Below are positions 1 through 12,099 of a DNA stretch of 64,000 nt, piece after piece. Numbering within the stretch: the stretch's first letter is position 1; each line of letters begins with the position of its first letter. The notes beneath the pieces were generated by a model. That model was not told the DNA's origin. It made no database searches and was given only the letters and a program-made list of their open reading frames with translations. The translations under genes and the position numbers were made by a program. The DNA comes from Cheiracanthium punctorium (Eukaryota; Arthropoda; Arachnida; Araneae; Cheiracanthiidae), in the NCBI GenBank assembly GCA_038373885.1, contig JAWZYV010016956.1, forward strand, positions 186,001-250,000. The letters are read 5' to 3'.

Positions 1-106
1 GTACGTTTTAACCGAAGTTAAATAACATTATAAAGGACTTCAATCGGGACCTAGCTCAGGTACGTTATATCCCAGGTCCGTTATAACCGGTGTGCACTGT
101 ATATAT
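1..106. mobile_element. right end of a pogo/Tigger-like element, cut by the window edge
   Basis: The stretch ends in GTTATAACCGGTGTGCACTG followed by TA. Its reverse complement starts CAGTGCACACCGG, the usual CAGT start and TA target of Tc1/mariner (pogo) elements. Related words (GTACGTTATA, GTCCGTTATA) repeat just inside. The other end lies outside the window, so the class is tentative. Confidence 0.35.
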
Positions 107-1223
107 ATTAAAATCACTCACTTAAATAACTTAATTTTAAATATAATCTTCATTGAAATAAAACTGTTCATGTATTTTTTTAAATATATATTTAGAAAAA
201 AAAAATTCATCGAATTGATGTAACTAGAGTGTTTGTCATATCTTTATTTTTGAGAATACAAGCAAATTAAGCTTTTAAATAAATCTCGAATGAGTAACAC
301 AATAAAATGCTAAGATACGGCTATTTTATAAAAGGAAATCAAAATTGTTAAAGGATTATGTTCACAAAGAAAGAATGTAGTAATAATGAAGCTATAATTA
401 GTTTTAATAATAATGAATATATAGTTGATGTTGGTAATAATGAGATATAATTAGTGTAAATGAAATGGAATTTATAAATATATGAACTACATCTAAACAC
501 CAACTGCCAGTGTTTAACTTTTTTAATATTTTGTGTAGTTCATTGACAATTATATAACAGATTAGGATTGGAGAAGTTTTAAAAAATTGTGTTTGTATTG
601 AAACAAATAAACAACCGAGTGTAAAATTTTCTAATATCCTAACATACAATAACATATCTAAAGTCATACTATAGTGTTCCTTCTTTCTTTAGTAAAATTG
701 TCTTATTTTTCAATAATGGTTTTTTTTTTTTTAATTTATAAATTTTTTTTAGTTGTTACATATTTGAACTTTTCTTTTTTTAATTACATTTAAAAAATAC
801 TGTTATGTAGTACTACATTGTTATATGAATTTTTATGAATGTATGGCTCATTGTCTCTCTTGAAATGTTAAATATATACAGAGTTATTTAAAAATCTTAA
901 AATCAAGAAAATCCGATTTTTAAAAATGACAACCCTGTTATAATTGCAAATCTTATGATTTTCTTTTGAGCTACAATCTTAAGTTTTATTTTCAGTATGT
1001 GTATCAAGGAGGGGAGGGGATAGTTATTGTTTCATAGAAGGTTCAGCTTGTTTTTATAGGAAAAATAAGTTTTCTATGTAGGATTTTATTTCCGCAGATT
1101 TAAATCGCTATTTGTTAAAGAATGTTTGCGAAATACACTTAATTTCAAAAACATGTATTAATCGTTGCTACTGTTTCATAGTGCATTGTAGGTTTTTAGC
1201 ACCACCACCCTCTCAAACAACAA

Positions 1224-1265
<42 letters not shown>

Positions 1266-3190
1266 CCTATTCTTTGTGTATCCAGGTCTCACAGTGCATG
1301 GAGTTATAGTGTGCTAGCGACATTGAATTAAGGATTTGCGATCGGCAATTAATTTTTCTTGTTAAACATTTCATCGCGTTCAGCCAGTGGATAGATTCCT
1401 TGTAACATCTTTAATATTTGAAAACACGATGTTATTTTTCCCAAAACTTGTTCCACTTGTCCGAAGTTGTTAAATTAGTCCCGCATTTTAACGATTCCGC
1501 ATACTTGTTGCAACTTTTGTTTCTTTCCTTGCATCGTTTCCCTGGTATTTACATGGATTCTTGACTGTTTCTATATCACTGGAGATGTGAGAAGGAATTC
1601 GATGCACCAATGATCTTATGGACGCATTCGCATTTTTTCCCACTTCCAGAATCTTTCATTTTTACTTTCAAGAGTTGTGTGCGCCCCCCCCCCCCCCCCC
1701 GACTTTTTCAAATACCGTCATTCAGCTCAGGATTCTTATTAGAAAAAATTTTAAATTTCTTCTCAGCCACCTTGTTTTCTGTATTTCAAAAATGTCTCGC
1801 AGTTGTTAAAGAAAATTTAAAAATTTTCTTGACCTAAACAATTTCTAAACCGTAATCAAGACAATTATTAAAAATTCATTTGTAATCGATATATATATAT
1901 ATTAATTTCGCAAAAATCTGAAAAGATTTCTTCTTTCCTCTCTTTGATCGTTTCAGAATTCAGACATGACAATTGTAAGTGCTATACTAAACGTAGTAAC
2001 GTGATGATTAATATACGGACTAAGAAAGAAGAGGGAAAAAAATTACTCCCAAAGTAGTCTTTGGTCGAAATTCGATGAGAACTGTAGTAAGCGCATATTT
2101 TATGAAAGAAATTCAGTGTTATGCATTACAGCATATTTCGTTATTTGTTACGCATATAGGCTTGTTAATTACTGAAGTGGGACTCCGGGAAGGACGTGTG
2201 TAGCTCTAAACGGCACATTCAGTGACGTGAGCTGTCCTCTCCTGGCAAACATATTCAGACGAATACTTAAGGGATGATAAAAGATTTTAAAAAATGCTGT
2301 ACTTATTTGAGTACACTTAATTATTTAAGAATTATTGCAACATTTAATCAATTTTAAATAGTATGATATATCTTAAAAGTGAATTAAATGATTCACCCAA
2401 ATATATTTTTCTTACTACATATTTAAGCATTATGAGTGTTACTATCAACATCCCAGTCATTAACATGAACGGTGCAAAATGTATAAAATTCATGGGAATT
2501 TAGCAACACTCAATTTGGCTTTTGTTTTATATCTTTGTAATTCATTTCTTAAACAAATAAAGTTAATAAATTGTTATTAAGAACTTGCCGTGATTTCATA
2601 AAAGCAGTAAATCATCTACAAAATGTAATGTCGTTTGATTTCAATTTTAAAAGAATATTTTTTATTGAAACAAATATGTTTTTTAAATAAAACCAACCTC
2701 AAGTTACTCATCATAACGAAAAAATATTTCCATTGTAAAATAGTAGGGTTTGACAATTTCTCGTCAAATATAGAAGATATATCCAGGGTAGATGCGGTTT
2801 TTGACAACCTACTCTATGCAGCCAAACTTGGTGATAAATCTCCAAAAGTGATCAACCTTGGCGACTTTTGACGTTTGACTACCACTCTTCACTAGCAACC
2901 CTTTAAGCAATGTTTTTTCGAAGCTTTTTATCAATTTTATGTATGAGAATATCAACAGAACATGATCAAATTAATGAGACCATACATTAGTACTCCCTTT
3001 CATATAGGGGAAAAAAAATAAACTATGCAAACCTATCGACCCACGTGTAAAATTATCGCTGAACATATAGCAAGCTCAAAAAAAGAAAATAATAATAAAA
3101 TAAATCCGTTGAATTGATATCTTCCCCCTTTTTAAAGTCGGTCAAAAATATTTATAAACCGCTATATTAGATTATAATGAATCTATTAGC
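107..3190. other. AT-rich intergenic spacer
   Basis: No convincing gene. It holds an A-tract of about 36 bases near 1225, a C-tract near 1683 and a short TA run near 1890. The small open frames at 1112-1309, 1610-1837 and 2616-2871 are low-complexity or overlap on both strands, and none shows a domain or paired splice sites. Confidence 0.6.
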
Positions 3191-3463
3191 AGAGGCTAAT
3201 CCAGGAATATTTTTCAGGGTTCCATTTTTGCGAAAATTGCTTATTTTTGTGAATTTCAATACGTATTTTTATTAAAATCAATTCTTATTTTTGTGAATTT
3301 CGTACTAGTGTTTAATAAAAGTCACTTTTTTTGTTAAAATATTTGATAAAACAGATTAAAACGTAGGGTAAAATGCCAATGAAGGGCCGTTTTAATCGAT
3401 TATAATTTTGTGAAGGGTCCGCAAAACGGATCCAATTTTCGCCTGCAACGACCCCTGATCAGT
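3191..3463 (+). mobile_element. hAT-like MITE or fragment (related copy at 51.2 kb)
   Basis: The left edge reads CAGAGGCTAATCCAGGAA and the right edge ends CAACGACCCCTG, whose complement CAGGGGTCGTTGCAGG is a plausible imperfect terminal repeat. The inner block at 3375-3463 matches 51215-51300 in reverse, including AAAACGGA and CAATTTTCG. No matching 8-bp target duplication is visible. Confidence 0.4.
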
Positions 3464-3515
3464 CTTTGGTATTACGATTCATTGCATGCTAACCTTTTAC
3501 TTTACTGTACATTTT

Positions 3516-3519
<4 letters not shown>

Positions 3520-3546
<27 letters not shown>

Positions 3547-3562
3547 TTTCTGTTTTTTTTTT
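3520..3562. repeat. poly-T tracts
   Basis: Two T-tracts separated by a C create the apparent polyphenylalanine ORF at 3410-3592, which is therefore not a gene. Confidence 0.8.
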
Positions 3563-3839
3563 GTGCCCTACTCTAAAAATAATAAAAAATGAAATTTAGA
3601 AGATAATAAGAAAATTAATTTATTGAATACTGAATAAGAAAATTATTTTGTGTCGGGGTTCAAAACTGAGAAAATAAGTAAAATAAAAGTTAATATTTAG
3701 GCTTAACTATAAGGTGTTTCTATTTTAAATAAAATGCATGCAAATTATAAGCAGTATTTCTAGACTGTTACCGAAGTTATTTAGCTTTAAATCTTGTTGA
3801 CCACAAGCTGTTTAAAAGTATTACCCCTCGCCCCAAAAA

Positions 3840-3995
3840 GGTAATTAATTAAAAATTAAATGAAGTTTATTTTCTTAATTCATTTTTGTTTAAGAAAACT
3901 GGTATTCCGAATTTGCACTATTTTGCCTAAAAATTGGCTTGAATATTCGGCATTCGGACAAATCACTCATCGTTACATCTCTATTACTCAGTAAT
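3840..3995. mobile_element. decayed hAT-like end (ATTCGG family)
   Basis: It contains GAATATTCGGCATTCGG and ends GTTACATCTCTA, resembling the block at 23.30-23.38 kb that ends GGTGCATCCCTA. The complement TAGAGATGTAAC is a typical hAT start (second base A, fifth G). The partner end is not visible. Confidence 0.35.
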
Positions 3996-4020
3996 GGCAG
4001 TCCAGAATTTTAGAAAAAAT

Positions 4021-4061
4021 AGGGAACTCCTAGAAAATCGGAAATTTTCTAGGAGTTCCCT
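4021..4061. repeat. perfect 18-bp hairpin
   Basis: The arms are 4021-4038 (AGGGAACTCCTAGAAAAT) and 4044-4061, with a 5-base loop and no mismatch. Flanking bases are not clearly paired. It is too short for a canonical miRNA precursor and is more likely a foldback or an element centre. Confidence 0.7.
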
Positions 4062-7000
4062 TTTCTTTTTTTGGAAATTTTTATATTTCTTTAACATATT
4101 ACAGTAATTTTACGGCAGTTTCGTCTTGAAAAGTATTTCCGTCTAAGTGGCGATGAAATCTAAAGAATATCATTCGTAATAACGGCGGTAATTACACTCG
4201 CAACAAAACGACATTTACATCATGAGATAGAGGAGAAAATTTTCTTTTAAAACCAGTTTTTTCTGAATATGTAACATAATTTGCAGATTTTTTAGGAATT
4301 TTTTATTTAAAGGTGACATCGGGGAAAAAAATTTCATAAAACAATTTTAAAACTGTCACATCTTGAATTCTACCAATCATAACTTTTTGATATTTTGACA
4401 AATGATGAAACATTCATTTTGCCCTCTTTTAAAATAAAAACGAAAAAATTATATAAAGTATGTGATTTTTACGAATTTTTATGTAACATAATGTTTAGAA
4501 TTTAATAGCATCAGTGTGGAGAGTTATGCCATTACATTAATAAATCATGGCATGAGAATTTATCTTGAGTTGCCACAAAAAGGATTAGAAAAAAGGTTTT
4601 TAAACCTATCCATAGAAACTTTTAATGGGCACCAGATCTTCAATTCGCAAGTGAGGATCTATGACGTCAGTTGCTTTAAGATACGTATTACTTAACCTCA
4701 ATTTTAACGCATTTATTCCCGCTCTTTTTTTAACACAGAGAGACGATATTTTAAATAAACTAAGAAATTCATGATCATTATTATTGTATAATGTGTATGC
4801 AAAGTTGTATTTTAATCCGTTGCTTATTTAAAAATTGAAATGTTTTAATGCAGCTTAAAATGTTCTACATTTTAAAAGTTACAAAGTTCGTTTCAAAGCA
4901 TGATATATTAAAAATTTTCTATTTACTTTTTTATTTTTGGCTTTTAATTCTGGCACAGGCATTTTCTAACATATCCATGCATGTTGCGAGTATAGTTTTA
5001 TTTTAACGCTGGATTATGTTCCTCCATAGTGGTCCTATATAAAGCAAAGTTTTAATATGATACCGTTTGAAAACTGCTGTGCAAAATATCGAAATTAACA
5101 CCCTCAACCAAATGTGGTATCTTTTACGGCAGTTAAACAGTGATGTCATAAATTTAAAAAAATGGGAAATTTGTAAACTCTGTAATTCAAACGCCCTGCT
5201 ACAATTAAAGCGAGTCTAAATAGTTCCTTGAGATTACACAGTTTCATGTTTTTCAGGAGACAGAATCATAGAGGATTTATAAGATATATGTAATAGGTAG
5301 TATTAGTAGATTTGTAAGGATAATATGAATAAATCACAATATACCACGTTAATAAATATTTCATGAAATTAAAAGTGTTCTGTTGATCCTTTTTCAATGG
5401 TTGTCTTGTAACCATTTAAACGATTAGTAATTCTAATTTGCGTTAATATATCCCGCAGTAATTTCAACAAAGGAGATTACCTGAACTTTTTTGAAATTAT
5501 GTTTTGTCACATGCAGATATGATTTTAGTAAAATATTTGCTTCTTTGCATATGAAGAGCAGGTGGGCAGCTATTTTTAAATAAATGGTTGTCTATTTCTT
5601 GTAGTGTCTGAGGAATTTAATGCTGCAGCTTGAACCTAAAAAACAGTATGATGTAGAAATAAGACATTTGGAAAGTCAGGAGTTTTCTGCAAACCGTCAA
5701 GCTTTTCACTTTTCTGATCCTGAATGATGCGATGTAGTTTTTGAGTCATTATATTTCAGTGATGCTAGGTTAGTACTCATGACGCAAACTTTGCGTCAAG
5801 AGTGAAAAAATTTTGCTTTTTTCAAAATTCCATATGACTGGAATTAATTCAAATTATGCATGTAAGGAAAATTTTCATTTCCGACCGTGCGAAGAACGGG
5901 CACGCAGCTAGTACCTAGTAATATGGTAAAAAGCAAGCACACCCTTCCCATTGAATTCTCAACTCATCCCCATTATGTTAGTTTTGTTAGAAGAAAGTGG
6001 GTTTTCTCAGTAGTGAGCTTAAAAGTGGCTACATTTAATGGACGGAGTATAGTTAATGTTCGAATTTGCCCAAGTAATTGAATTAATTTGTATAATTGTA
6101 TTTTATTTTTGAATATGTTACTACTTATTTAAAATTTTCAAGTTGTTCTAAACCTTAAAGTTAATGACCTAAATCTGCAGTAGTACAATACAAGTGAAGA
6201 AACTGGCAGTTTCATTCACGCGTGTGTTGGATTTGCGCAATGCTTGTGGGATTCCACAAAATTTTCTAAATATTATGGGGTCCCACACCAAAAAGTTTAA
6301 GAAACCCTGCACTAAATGATAGAAAATACTATAGCATATATGGGTAACTTCTGGCCAGCGGAAATTATCAAACCTCATATAAAACCCATATAAGCAGTTA
6401 AAATTCTCATATAAATCCCAATTATACGGTCCAAGACTTCTCTAACATACTAAAGTTTGGCCCACAACTTTTGAAAAGTTGCCCATACCTGTACTAGATC
6501 AATATATCACTAAGCTTATATCCTTGCAAATTGTTCTTTTTAAAAAAAAATATGTAATTGATGACTAGAATTAAAAATTCGCCAGGGTTTTAATTTTCAA
6601 AAAAAAAAAATTAATACAATATTTTTGTAAATGTGATATAGATCTATAAATTTTTATTTCATACTGTAATTTGACTGATTCTCGGTCGAATTCAAATCTC
6701 AAAATAAAATTAAAAAGCCAGTCACTGGATGTCTGAAAAACGATGCGAGTTCTGTATGCTCAATTTGAAGAGCGAATTCTTATGTTCAAGGAAATGCTTC
6801 GAAATTAGTGAAGTAAACAGTTGATTGTGTCACGGCTCTTACCTTGGCATATCATGGGCACAATTTCGCATAGGAAAAAAAAAAACCCCTTTTTGTTGTG
6901 TGTGTGGGAAAAGGCCAATTATACACATGATCGAAGCTTTGCGAAGGGTAGTTTTCGATGAAGATATGTTTTGTCGCCAAATGTAATGTTTTCTTTTTAC

Positions 7001-7595
7001 AGAGTGAATTTCCCGTTTCGGACTGAAGTAGTTAATACACACATGAATGACTTTTCCGTGTTGTTCCTCTAGTAACTTTCGAAGGTCTTTTTAAAATCGA
7101 AGTCAATTTTAATTTAGTCGATTGTGTTGTAAACAAAGCTTTAATAATTGAACTTATAAAAACAAACTGTTTGCTGACGAAGGCTGTTTTTAGCGAAATG
7201 GCCCTTAGAATCGCTGGACCGATGTGTTTATTTATGTTTTTTTTTTAAACTTGGTGAATCACTGAGTAATCTTTGCAAGCGTTATTTATTTTTCAAAATT
7301 GCTCTGTTTAAATAGCCGTAGTTTTGTTTTTCACGCTGGACATTATAAACTGTTGGCGTTAGCGCAATACAGAACTGGTCTTTAACAAAGCAAACACTTT
7401 TATTTTGACACTATGTGCAATCAAAAATTTTTGAATATAAATTTTAACTAGTTGTTACGGTTTAAAATAATCTAACAGCTTTTTGGTCCTTTTTTAATAT
7501 TCTGATTTAAACAATTATCTTCACTGGACCCTTCTCACAATGCTTATGCAGCGTATGTTCGTGTGTATTAACAAAAGTGTTTGTGCATACGCTAT
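4062..7595. other. AT-rich spacer with degraded element ends
   Basis: No gene recognised. At 5884-5915 a hairpin-like word (GTGCGAAGAACGGGCACGC) matches, in reverse, the start of the array at 14757. Near 6290 and 6470 there are hAT-like fragments (AAACCCTGCACT, TTGCCCATACCTG). A consensus TGACGTCA lies at 4662-4669. The short ORFs at 5887-6081, 6169-6378 and 6839-7042 lack recognisable domains. Confidence 0.5.
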
Positions 7596-7609
7596 GTGAA
7601 CGTAGTTTA

Positions 7610-7818
7610 GCCTCACCAGTGGCTGAGTGCATAGCGCTCTGAACTAGGAGACGGAAGGTGCCTGGTTCTGTGTCGGGTTCGCCGACCTAAATGTTCGGAG
7701 TTTTTCCATGGTCTTCCCCGAAATTTTGAGTAATTACGGGTTAGGACCTCCTATGGAGGGCATCCCGCTCGACCTAAATCTCACGTGGAGCTAATTGGCT
7801 GTAATCACACAACAACAC
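7610..7818 (+). mobile_element. tRNA-derived SINE with target-site duplication
   Basis: The element starts GCCTCACCAGTGGCTGAGTG, a good RNA polymerase III A box, with a degraded B box (GGTTCTGTGTC) about 40 bases on. A conserved body with TTTTCCATGG follows, ending AATCACACAACAACAC. It is flanked by 14-bp direct repeats, GTGAACGTAGTTTA (7596-7609) and GTGAACATAGTTTA (7819-7832), which fix both ends and imply LINE-driven insertion. Related copies on the minus strand lie at 30563-30798, 44825-44975 and 55872-56044. Confidence 0.85.
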
Positions 7819-8160
7819 GTGAACATAGTTTAATTTAGGTTTCCTTAATCCAAAGTTTTAACTCCGATGTCGTACACAGTTGTACTAACATGCCATTATT
7901 TTTCTATGGTATTTTTATATTTAATCCGAAGACTAAGTAGTTACATTACTTTTTTTTTTTTAATTATTTGAAATTTAGTGCATTTCTGTAAGAAAAATCT
8001 TTTACTATTCTGATTACGATATTAGCTTTGCTGTAAACATTAATATAAGTAAAGGAAGTTAAAAATAAAAAATCAAAGAGGCATTCCAGTGATCATATAA
8101 AAATAACTGTCAAGGTCAGATTACGATACATTTATTTGCTGTTAAAATTAAAGTAGTACA

Positions 8161-8335
8161 GTAAAACCTCCGTAAGTTGGACACCTGGGCTTCCTGAAGA
8201 AGTGTCCAACTTTCAGAGGTGTCTAACTTATAGAGGTATATTTCTATGTTATGAACACGTTCCGATCTCGAGAATAGTGTCCAACTTTGGGAGGTGTCCA
8301 AATTATGGAGTGTCCAACTTGAAAGGTTCCACTGT
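8161..8335. mobile_element. pogo/Tigger-like MITE (AAGTTGGACAC family)
   Basis: The terminal repeats are CAGTAAAACCTCCGTAAGTT and, on the complement, CAGTGGAACCTTTCAAGTT, followed inwards by GGACAC. A TA precedes the left end. Internal GTGTCCAACTT words alternate in orientation. A relative lies at 48036-48178. It has no coding capacity; the 103-codon minus ORF at 8116-8427 is a by-product. Confidence 0.75.
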
Positions 8336-8544
8336 GTCACAATAAAATTGGGTGCATTGTTCCAAATTATTATTTTTCCAGAATGGCAAATTACTCTTCC
8401 TTCGAGAAAGAAAATATGTGTAGTCATCAGATTCTACATCTTCTCCGAATAAAGTAATTCTTAGCTTTCTTTTGTGGTGGTAGGTGTAGGTTTTATTGCT
8501 CCTTTGTGGAAGGAGTCATGTTGGTTTCTTCAAAGTTATTTCCA

Positions 8545-8590
8545 TTGGCGGATTCGGGGGGAGGGGGGGGGGGTTGACCCTCAGGCGAAC
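8545..8590. mobile_element. fragment of the GGCGGATCCAGGGG hAT family
   Basis: CATTGGCGGATTCGGGGGG resembles the end of the MITE at 57406 (CAGTAGCGGATCCAGGGG). Only one end is seen. Confidence 0.35.
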
Positions 8591-8939
8591 TAAATTTACA
8601 CTATAGAACATTGACTTATTTTGTAAATTCAAATGAATTTACAAGAAAAATGAGACAAGCACGAGGAAGATAAATAGATTTAAACTACTTTGAAGTTGTA
8701 AAACTGTCTTAAAAAAAAAAAAAAAAAAAAACTACAACGGTTATTGAATACGAATCCCAAACAACGACTATATGATATTTAAATTATTCCCCGTTGAGAC
8801 TTGGTATTAAAAATTACACACCAGACTACATGAATTTAGTCATCATTTTTAGTGGAAAATATTTTCTGTATTGAATTTTGGTATCTAAAATGCTGCACTG
8901 ACAAATAGATGCATGCATATCGTGATTTCCCAGGCATCC

Positions 8940-9340
8940 TCATACGAAAGGGAGTTCCGTCATATTGCCCTTGGCCCTGATTCTTGCAGTCTGCCAGACC
9001 TCGATCTGGTCCAATTGCGGCCTCGACCCCCTCCTTTTTTTTCCTATAATCTTTCGCACCTGTTGCAACTGAATCTCATTTTTAGGAAGAGTGTATGAGA
9101 GAAGAGGAAAATTGCACGACCAGCTGCGGATGTATCGGCGTGGTGTAGCAAAGGTCTTGAGAAACCAAAAACGTCTCTGGCACCATCGCCACTTTCTTTG
9201 AGTTTCTAATGTAGTTTCAAACCAATCAGCTCGACCAGTTTGCCTCTCCACCATTTCCTGCAGAAAGATGCTTCGATCATTTAGAGAGACGGGGATTATT
9301 TTGGAAGAGCACGAGTCCAGACAGAGGTGCCCCAACCTTC
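8940..9340 (-). CDS. unidentified 131-codon ORF, coding status doubtful
   Basis: This is an ATG-started frame on the minus strand (9335 to 8940), in a stretch richer in G+C than its surroundings. The predicted protein is basic and rich in Arg, Trp and Gln (for example RKWRWCQRRFWF), with no signal peptide, membrane segment or family motif that I recognise. Both strands have fairly long open frames here, so the openness may simply reflect base composition. It could be an exon or a piece of an old element. No promoter or paired splice sites are convincing. Confidence 0.15.
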
Positions 9341-9451
9341 AACTTGTGGCTTCCCAAAACTAACTGGCTCGCGCCAATTAAGTTTTGCGCTTTTAATATT
9401 GTAATTACAAACCTATATAGTGCCTACTATGAAAATGTGCGACTTAATTTG

Positions 9452-9859
9452 TTAACCCTTTAACGCGCATTGTTCCCGCTCTGGGAACACCAAACTCTGA
9501 CGTTCTGACTGTTGCCAGTCACGAAGAATAGATTGGATTTCTATAAAAAATAGTTGCGGGTGACATAGCTCCACGAGAATCTTTTACTTTTTAGCACGTC
9601 ATTTCCCCGGGAAAAAAATGTCGCGATTATTTTTAACAGCACTGACATCTGCTGAAAAATGGAAGAATGCGAGAACAGCTGGATAGATTGCCCAATGCTG
9701 AAAAAAGGGCAGCCGTTGCCATCGCTCGACTTCACTACCAGCAAGATGCCGGACGATCGAAACGTTCATCGCGTGCCACAGATCTAGAGACCCTTTTTTG
9801 ACGCAGCTGGCTGTGCCCTTTTTTCAGCATTGGGAAAGGGTTGAGCCGCAAAGGGTTAG
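9452..9859 (+). mobile_element. TF-MITE copy A (piggyBac-like TTAA foldback MITE)
   Basis: TTAA (9452) precedes CCCTTTAACGCGCA, and the right end reads AAAGGGTTAG, with the target copy mutated to TTAG. Next to the left end is the palindrome GTTCCCGCTCTGGGAAC (9472-9488). An inner foldback arm starts at CCCAATGCTGAAAAAAGGGC; the opposite arm is mostly lost, leaving only CCCTTTTTTCAGCATTGGG. TTAA targets and CCC..GGG ends fit piggyBac-like transposons. The recurrent ORF in all copies (MLVVKSSDGNGCPFF) is a translation of the repeat, not a protein gene. Confidence 0.8.
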
Positions 9860-9860
9860 G

Positions 9861-10262
9861 GCTGTTTTTGGAAATCGTGCAGCTTTTGTGAACAGCTTTT
9901 TAAAGAATTTAATCGCCCTCGAGACTCGGAAAAATTTAGAATGTCTCTTTATAAATTATATACTGTGAACTGCAAAAAACAATGAACTTGTATTAGAGAG
10001 TTAGAGAACATACACTCTGGGAAAAATGCTAAACATACGCAGTTTTGCAATATTTCCCTGTACAGATAATTCTTCCGGCGATTTTTGTGCTTATAAATTT
10101 TTCCTAAAAGTTGCATAAGACATTGTTAGCATTAGTCCATAGTGCATTGGGTGAAGAAACATTATTAATTTTTTCAACTGTTTAACATCATTATAGTTTG
10201 TTTTTAAAGCTATTCAAAAGTCCCGTGACGACGATCGCTCTTCAGTCGGAACACATTTAAAG
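9861..10262 (-). mobile_element. M2 MITE, copy 1 (minus)
   Basis: Read on the minus strand it begins TTCCGACTGAAGAGCGATCG and continues GGGACTTTTGAATAGCTTT, then runs parallel to the copies at 21925-22322 and 33985-34620, including the GCACTATGG and ACATTTTTCCC blocks. The far end has a weak inverted copy (AACAGCTTTTTAAAG). It abuts the right end of TF-MITE A. Confidence 0.65.
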
Positions 10263-10535
10263 GAAGGGTGTAATTATGATTACTTTATATATATAAAATT
10301 CGACAAAATGCGAATTAAGTAACGAACGGGGAAAAAACGAGCTATTTTAATGGGAAACCTTCGGGAGGAGGTGATAAGGGACCATGATATGCAATGCGAG
10401 CCGTATTCATCACTGATTGCACAAGACACTTATCCGGCATTCTTGGCCGATAGAGAATAGGCGTTCATACTCTTCCACCTTTTTGTTTTCATTTCAAAAA
10501 TTACGTGAGAGTTTGTGTTGACTAACTAGTTGCCT

Positions 10536-11056
10536 TTAACCCTATGAGGCGCAACCCTTTCCCAATGCTGAAAAAAGGGCAGCCGTTGCCATCGCTCGAC
10601 TTAACTACCAGCAAGATGGCGGACGATCAAAACGTTCAGCGCGTGCCACAGATCTAGAGACCCTTTTTTTGACGCAGCTGGCTGTGCGCGCGCACAGCCA
10701 GCTGCGTCAAAAAAAGGGTCTCTAGATCTGTGGCACGCGCTGAACATTTCGATCGTCCGCCATCTTGCTGGTAGTTAAGTCGAGCGATGGCAACGGCTGC
10801 CCTTTTTTCAGCATTGGGCAATCTGTCGAGCTGTTCTCGCATTCTTCCATTTTTCAGCAGATGTCAGTGCTGTTAAAAATAATCGTGACAACTTTTTTTA
10901 CGGGAAATGACGTGCTAAAAAGTAAAGCATTCTCGCGGAGCTCTGTCACCCGCAACTATTTTTATAGAAATAAAATCTATTCTTCGTGACTGGCAACAGT
11001 CAAAACGTCAGAGTTTGGTGTTCCCAGAGCGGGATCACTGCGCGTTAAAGGGTTAA
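10536..11056 (-). mobile_element. TF-MITE copy B, near-perfect foldback
   Basis: TTAA stands at both ends (10536-10539, 11053-11056), in the opposite orientation to copy A. The centre is an inverted repeat with two 129-base arms (10561-10689, 10690-10818) meeting without spacer at GGCTGTGCGC/GCGCACAGCC. Only about two mismatches are seen, near GACGATC. The terminal palindrome next to the right end has one mismatch (GATCCC). This is the most intact foldback in the window and the best template for the family. Confidence 0.85.
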
Positions 11057-11550
11057 TGTTTTCGGTCATTTTTACGCACCAGTCTAAAAAAAATTCCGTC
11101 TTCGTTCCAACTTCAAAAAGTAAATTAAAACTAGTAACTGCTAAGATCGCCTTCAGCGAGACTCAGACAAAGCGTATAACGTGGTGCATCTACGTATGAT
11201 TTCGTGTATACGGTAGGATCCAATGCAATCGGCATCTTAAAAGTAGAACAAGCGTGGGTTGTTTTTGCCTGTCACCACCCATTTCTAATTATTTGTTATT
11301 TAGCTGACGTTTAAGATTCCATGCCCAACACTTTCCATATTTATTTATCTTAAAGCTTTGCTTGAACTTTTTTGGGTTGTATTAGTGTTATTAGTTCGGT
11401 TGTATTCCTTAACTTGATGATATCCGATCTTTGTTGCATCGTGTCCACTGTGGACGAAAGTGGTACATGTTTATGTATTCTATGTATATGCATGCTGTCC
11501 ACTTTAGTTGACAAACTATAGCGATTAATTAAAATAACAATTCTGAATAA
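11057..11550. other. spacer, nothing recognised
   Basis: Unique-looking sequence. The minus-strand frame at 11350-11676 overlaps the start of the next element and shows no domain. Confidence 0.4.
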
Positions 11551-11552
11551 AC

Positions 11553-12099
11553 CAAGGTTTCTACAGACCTGGAAAGTCGGGGAATATCGGGGTAAGTTAG
11601 GGAAATGAGTTTTGGTCAGGGATTTGGGGGAAAAGTCAGGGAAATTTGAAGAAAGGTCAGGGATTTGCAAGAACATTTGAATTTTGCGGCAAAATCAAGA
11701 AAATACTTCCTGTTTGAACCTAATTGTAGAAACTGTTATTTTCATTTTCTTATTTAACCTTAGAAATAATTTTAAAATTCCTTCATTAACATATTATAGT
11801 CCTTTATTAACATATCTTGTTCAGTTGAAATATTCTTAATTTTATCCTAAATTATTATCAAACATGGTTTTTGTTAGAATCCAGTGATGTCAAATAATAT
11901 TTTTGTGTATATTGATTTTATAATTAATTGTAAAAAAAGGGCAAAATATGTAAAAAAGTTATTAATTAAAGGATGTAATATTAAAAATAGAAACGCAAAA
12001 TTCAGGAAAACACGCTAGATAAAAAGTCGGGGAGAGCATGATAGATGTCAGGGAAAAGTTAGGGAAGCAAAAGCTGTGAAATCTGTAAAAACCCTGTAA
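11553..12099. mobile_element. hAT-like MITE (TCAGGGAAA family)
   Basis: The left end CAAGGTTTCTACAGACCTGG and right end complement CAGGGTTTTTACAGATTTC form an imperfect terminal repeat. Inside are repeated GTCAGGGAAA/GTTAGGGAA words on the same strand. No clean target duplication remains. Fragments of the family lie near 23.77, 24.44 and 60.68 kb. Confidence 0.55.

Noticed and set aside
1226..1309. Lysine-rich peptide from the ORF at 1112-1309.
   Set aside because: It is a translated poly-A tract.
3410..3592. Small membrane protein (poly-Phe).
   Set aside because: It is a translated poly-T tract at a hAT-like fragment edge.
4021..4061. miRNA precursor.
   Set aside because: The perfect 18-bp stem with a 5-base loop is too short and no longer imperfect hairpin surrounds it.
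9541..9744. Recurrent ORF MLVVKSSDGNGCPFF... also at 10765-10989, 19432-19656 and 32134-32319 as a conserved small gene family.
   Set aside because: It is the translation of one strand of the TF-MITE; similarity follows the repeat, frames end at random, and the arms are palindromic.
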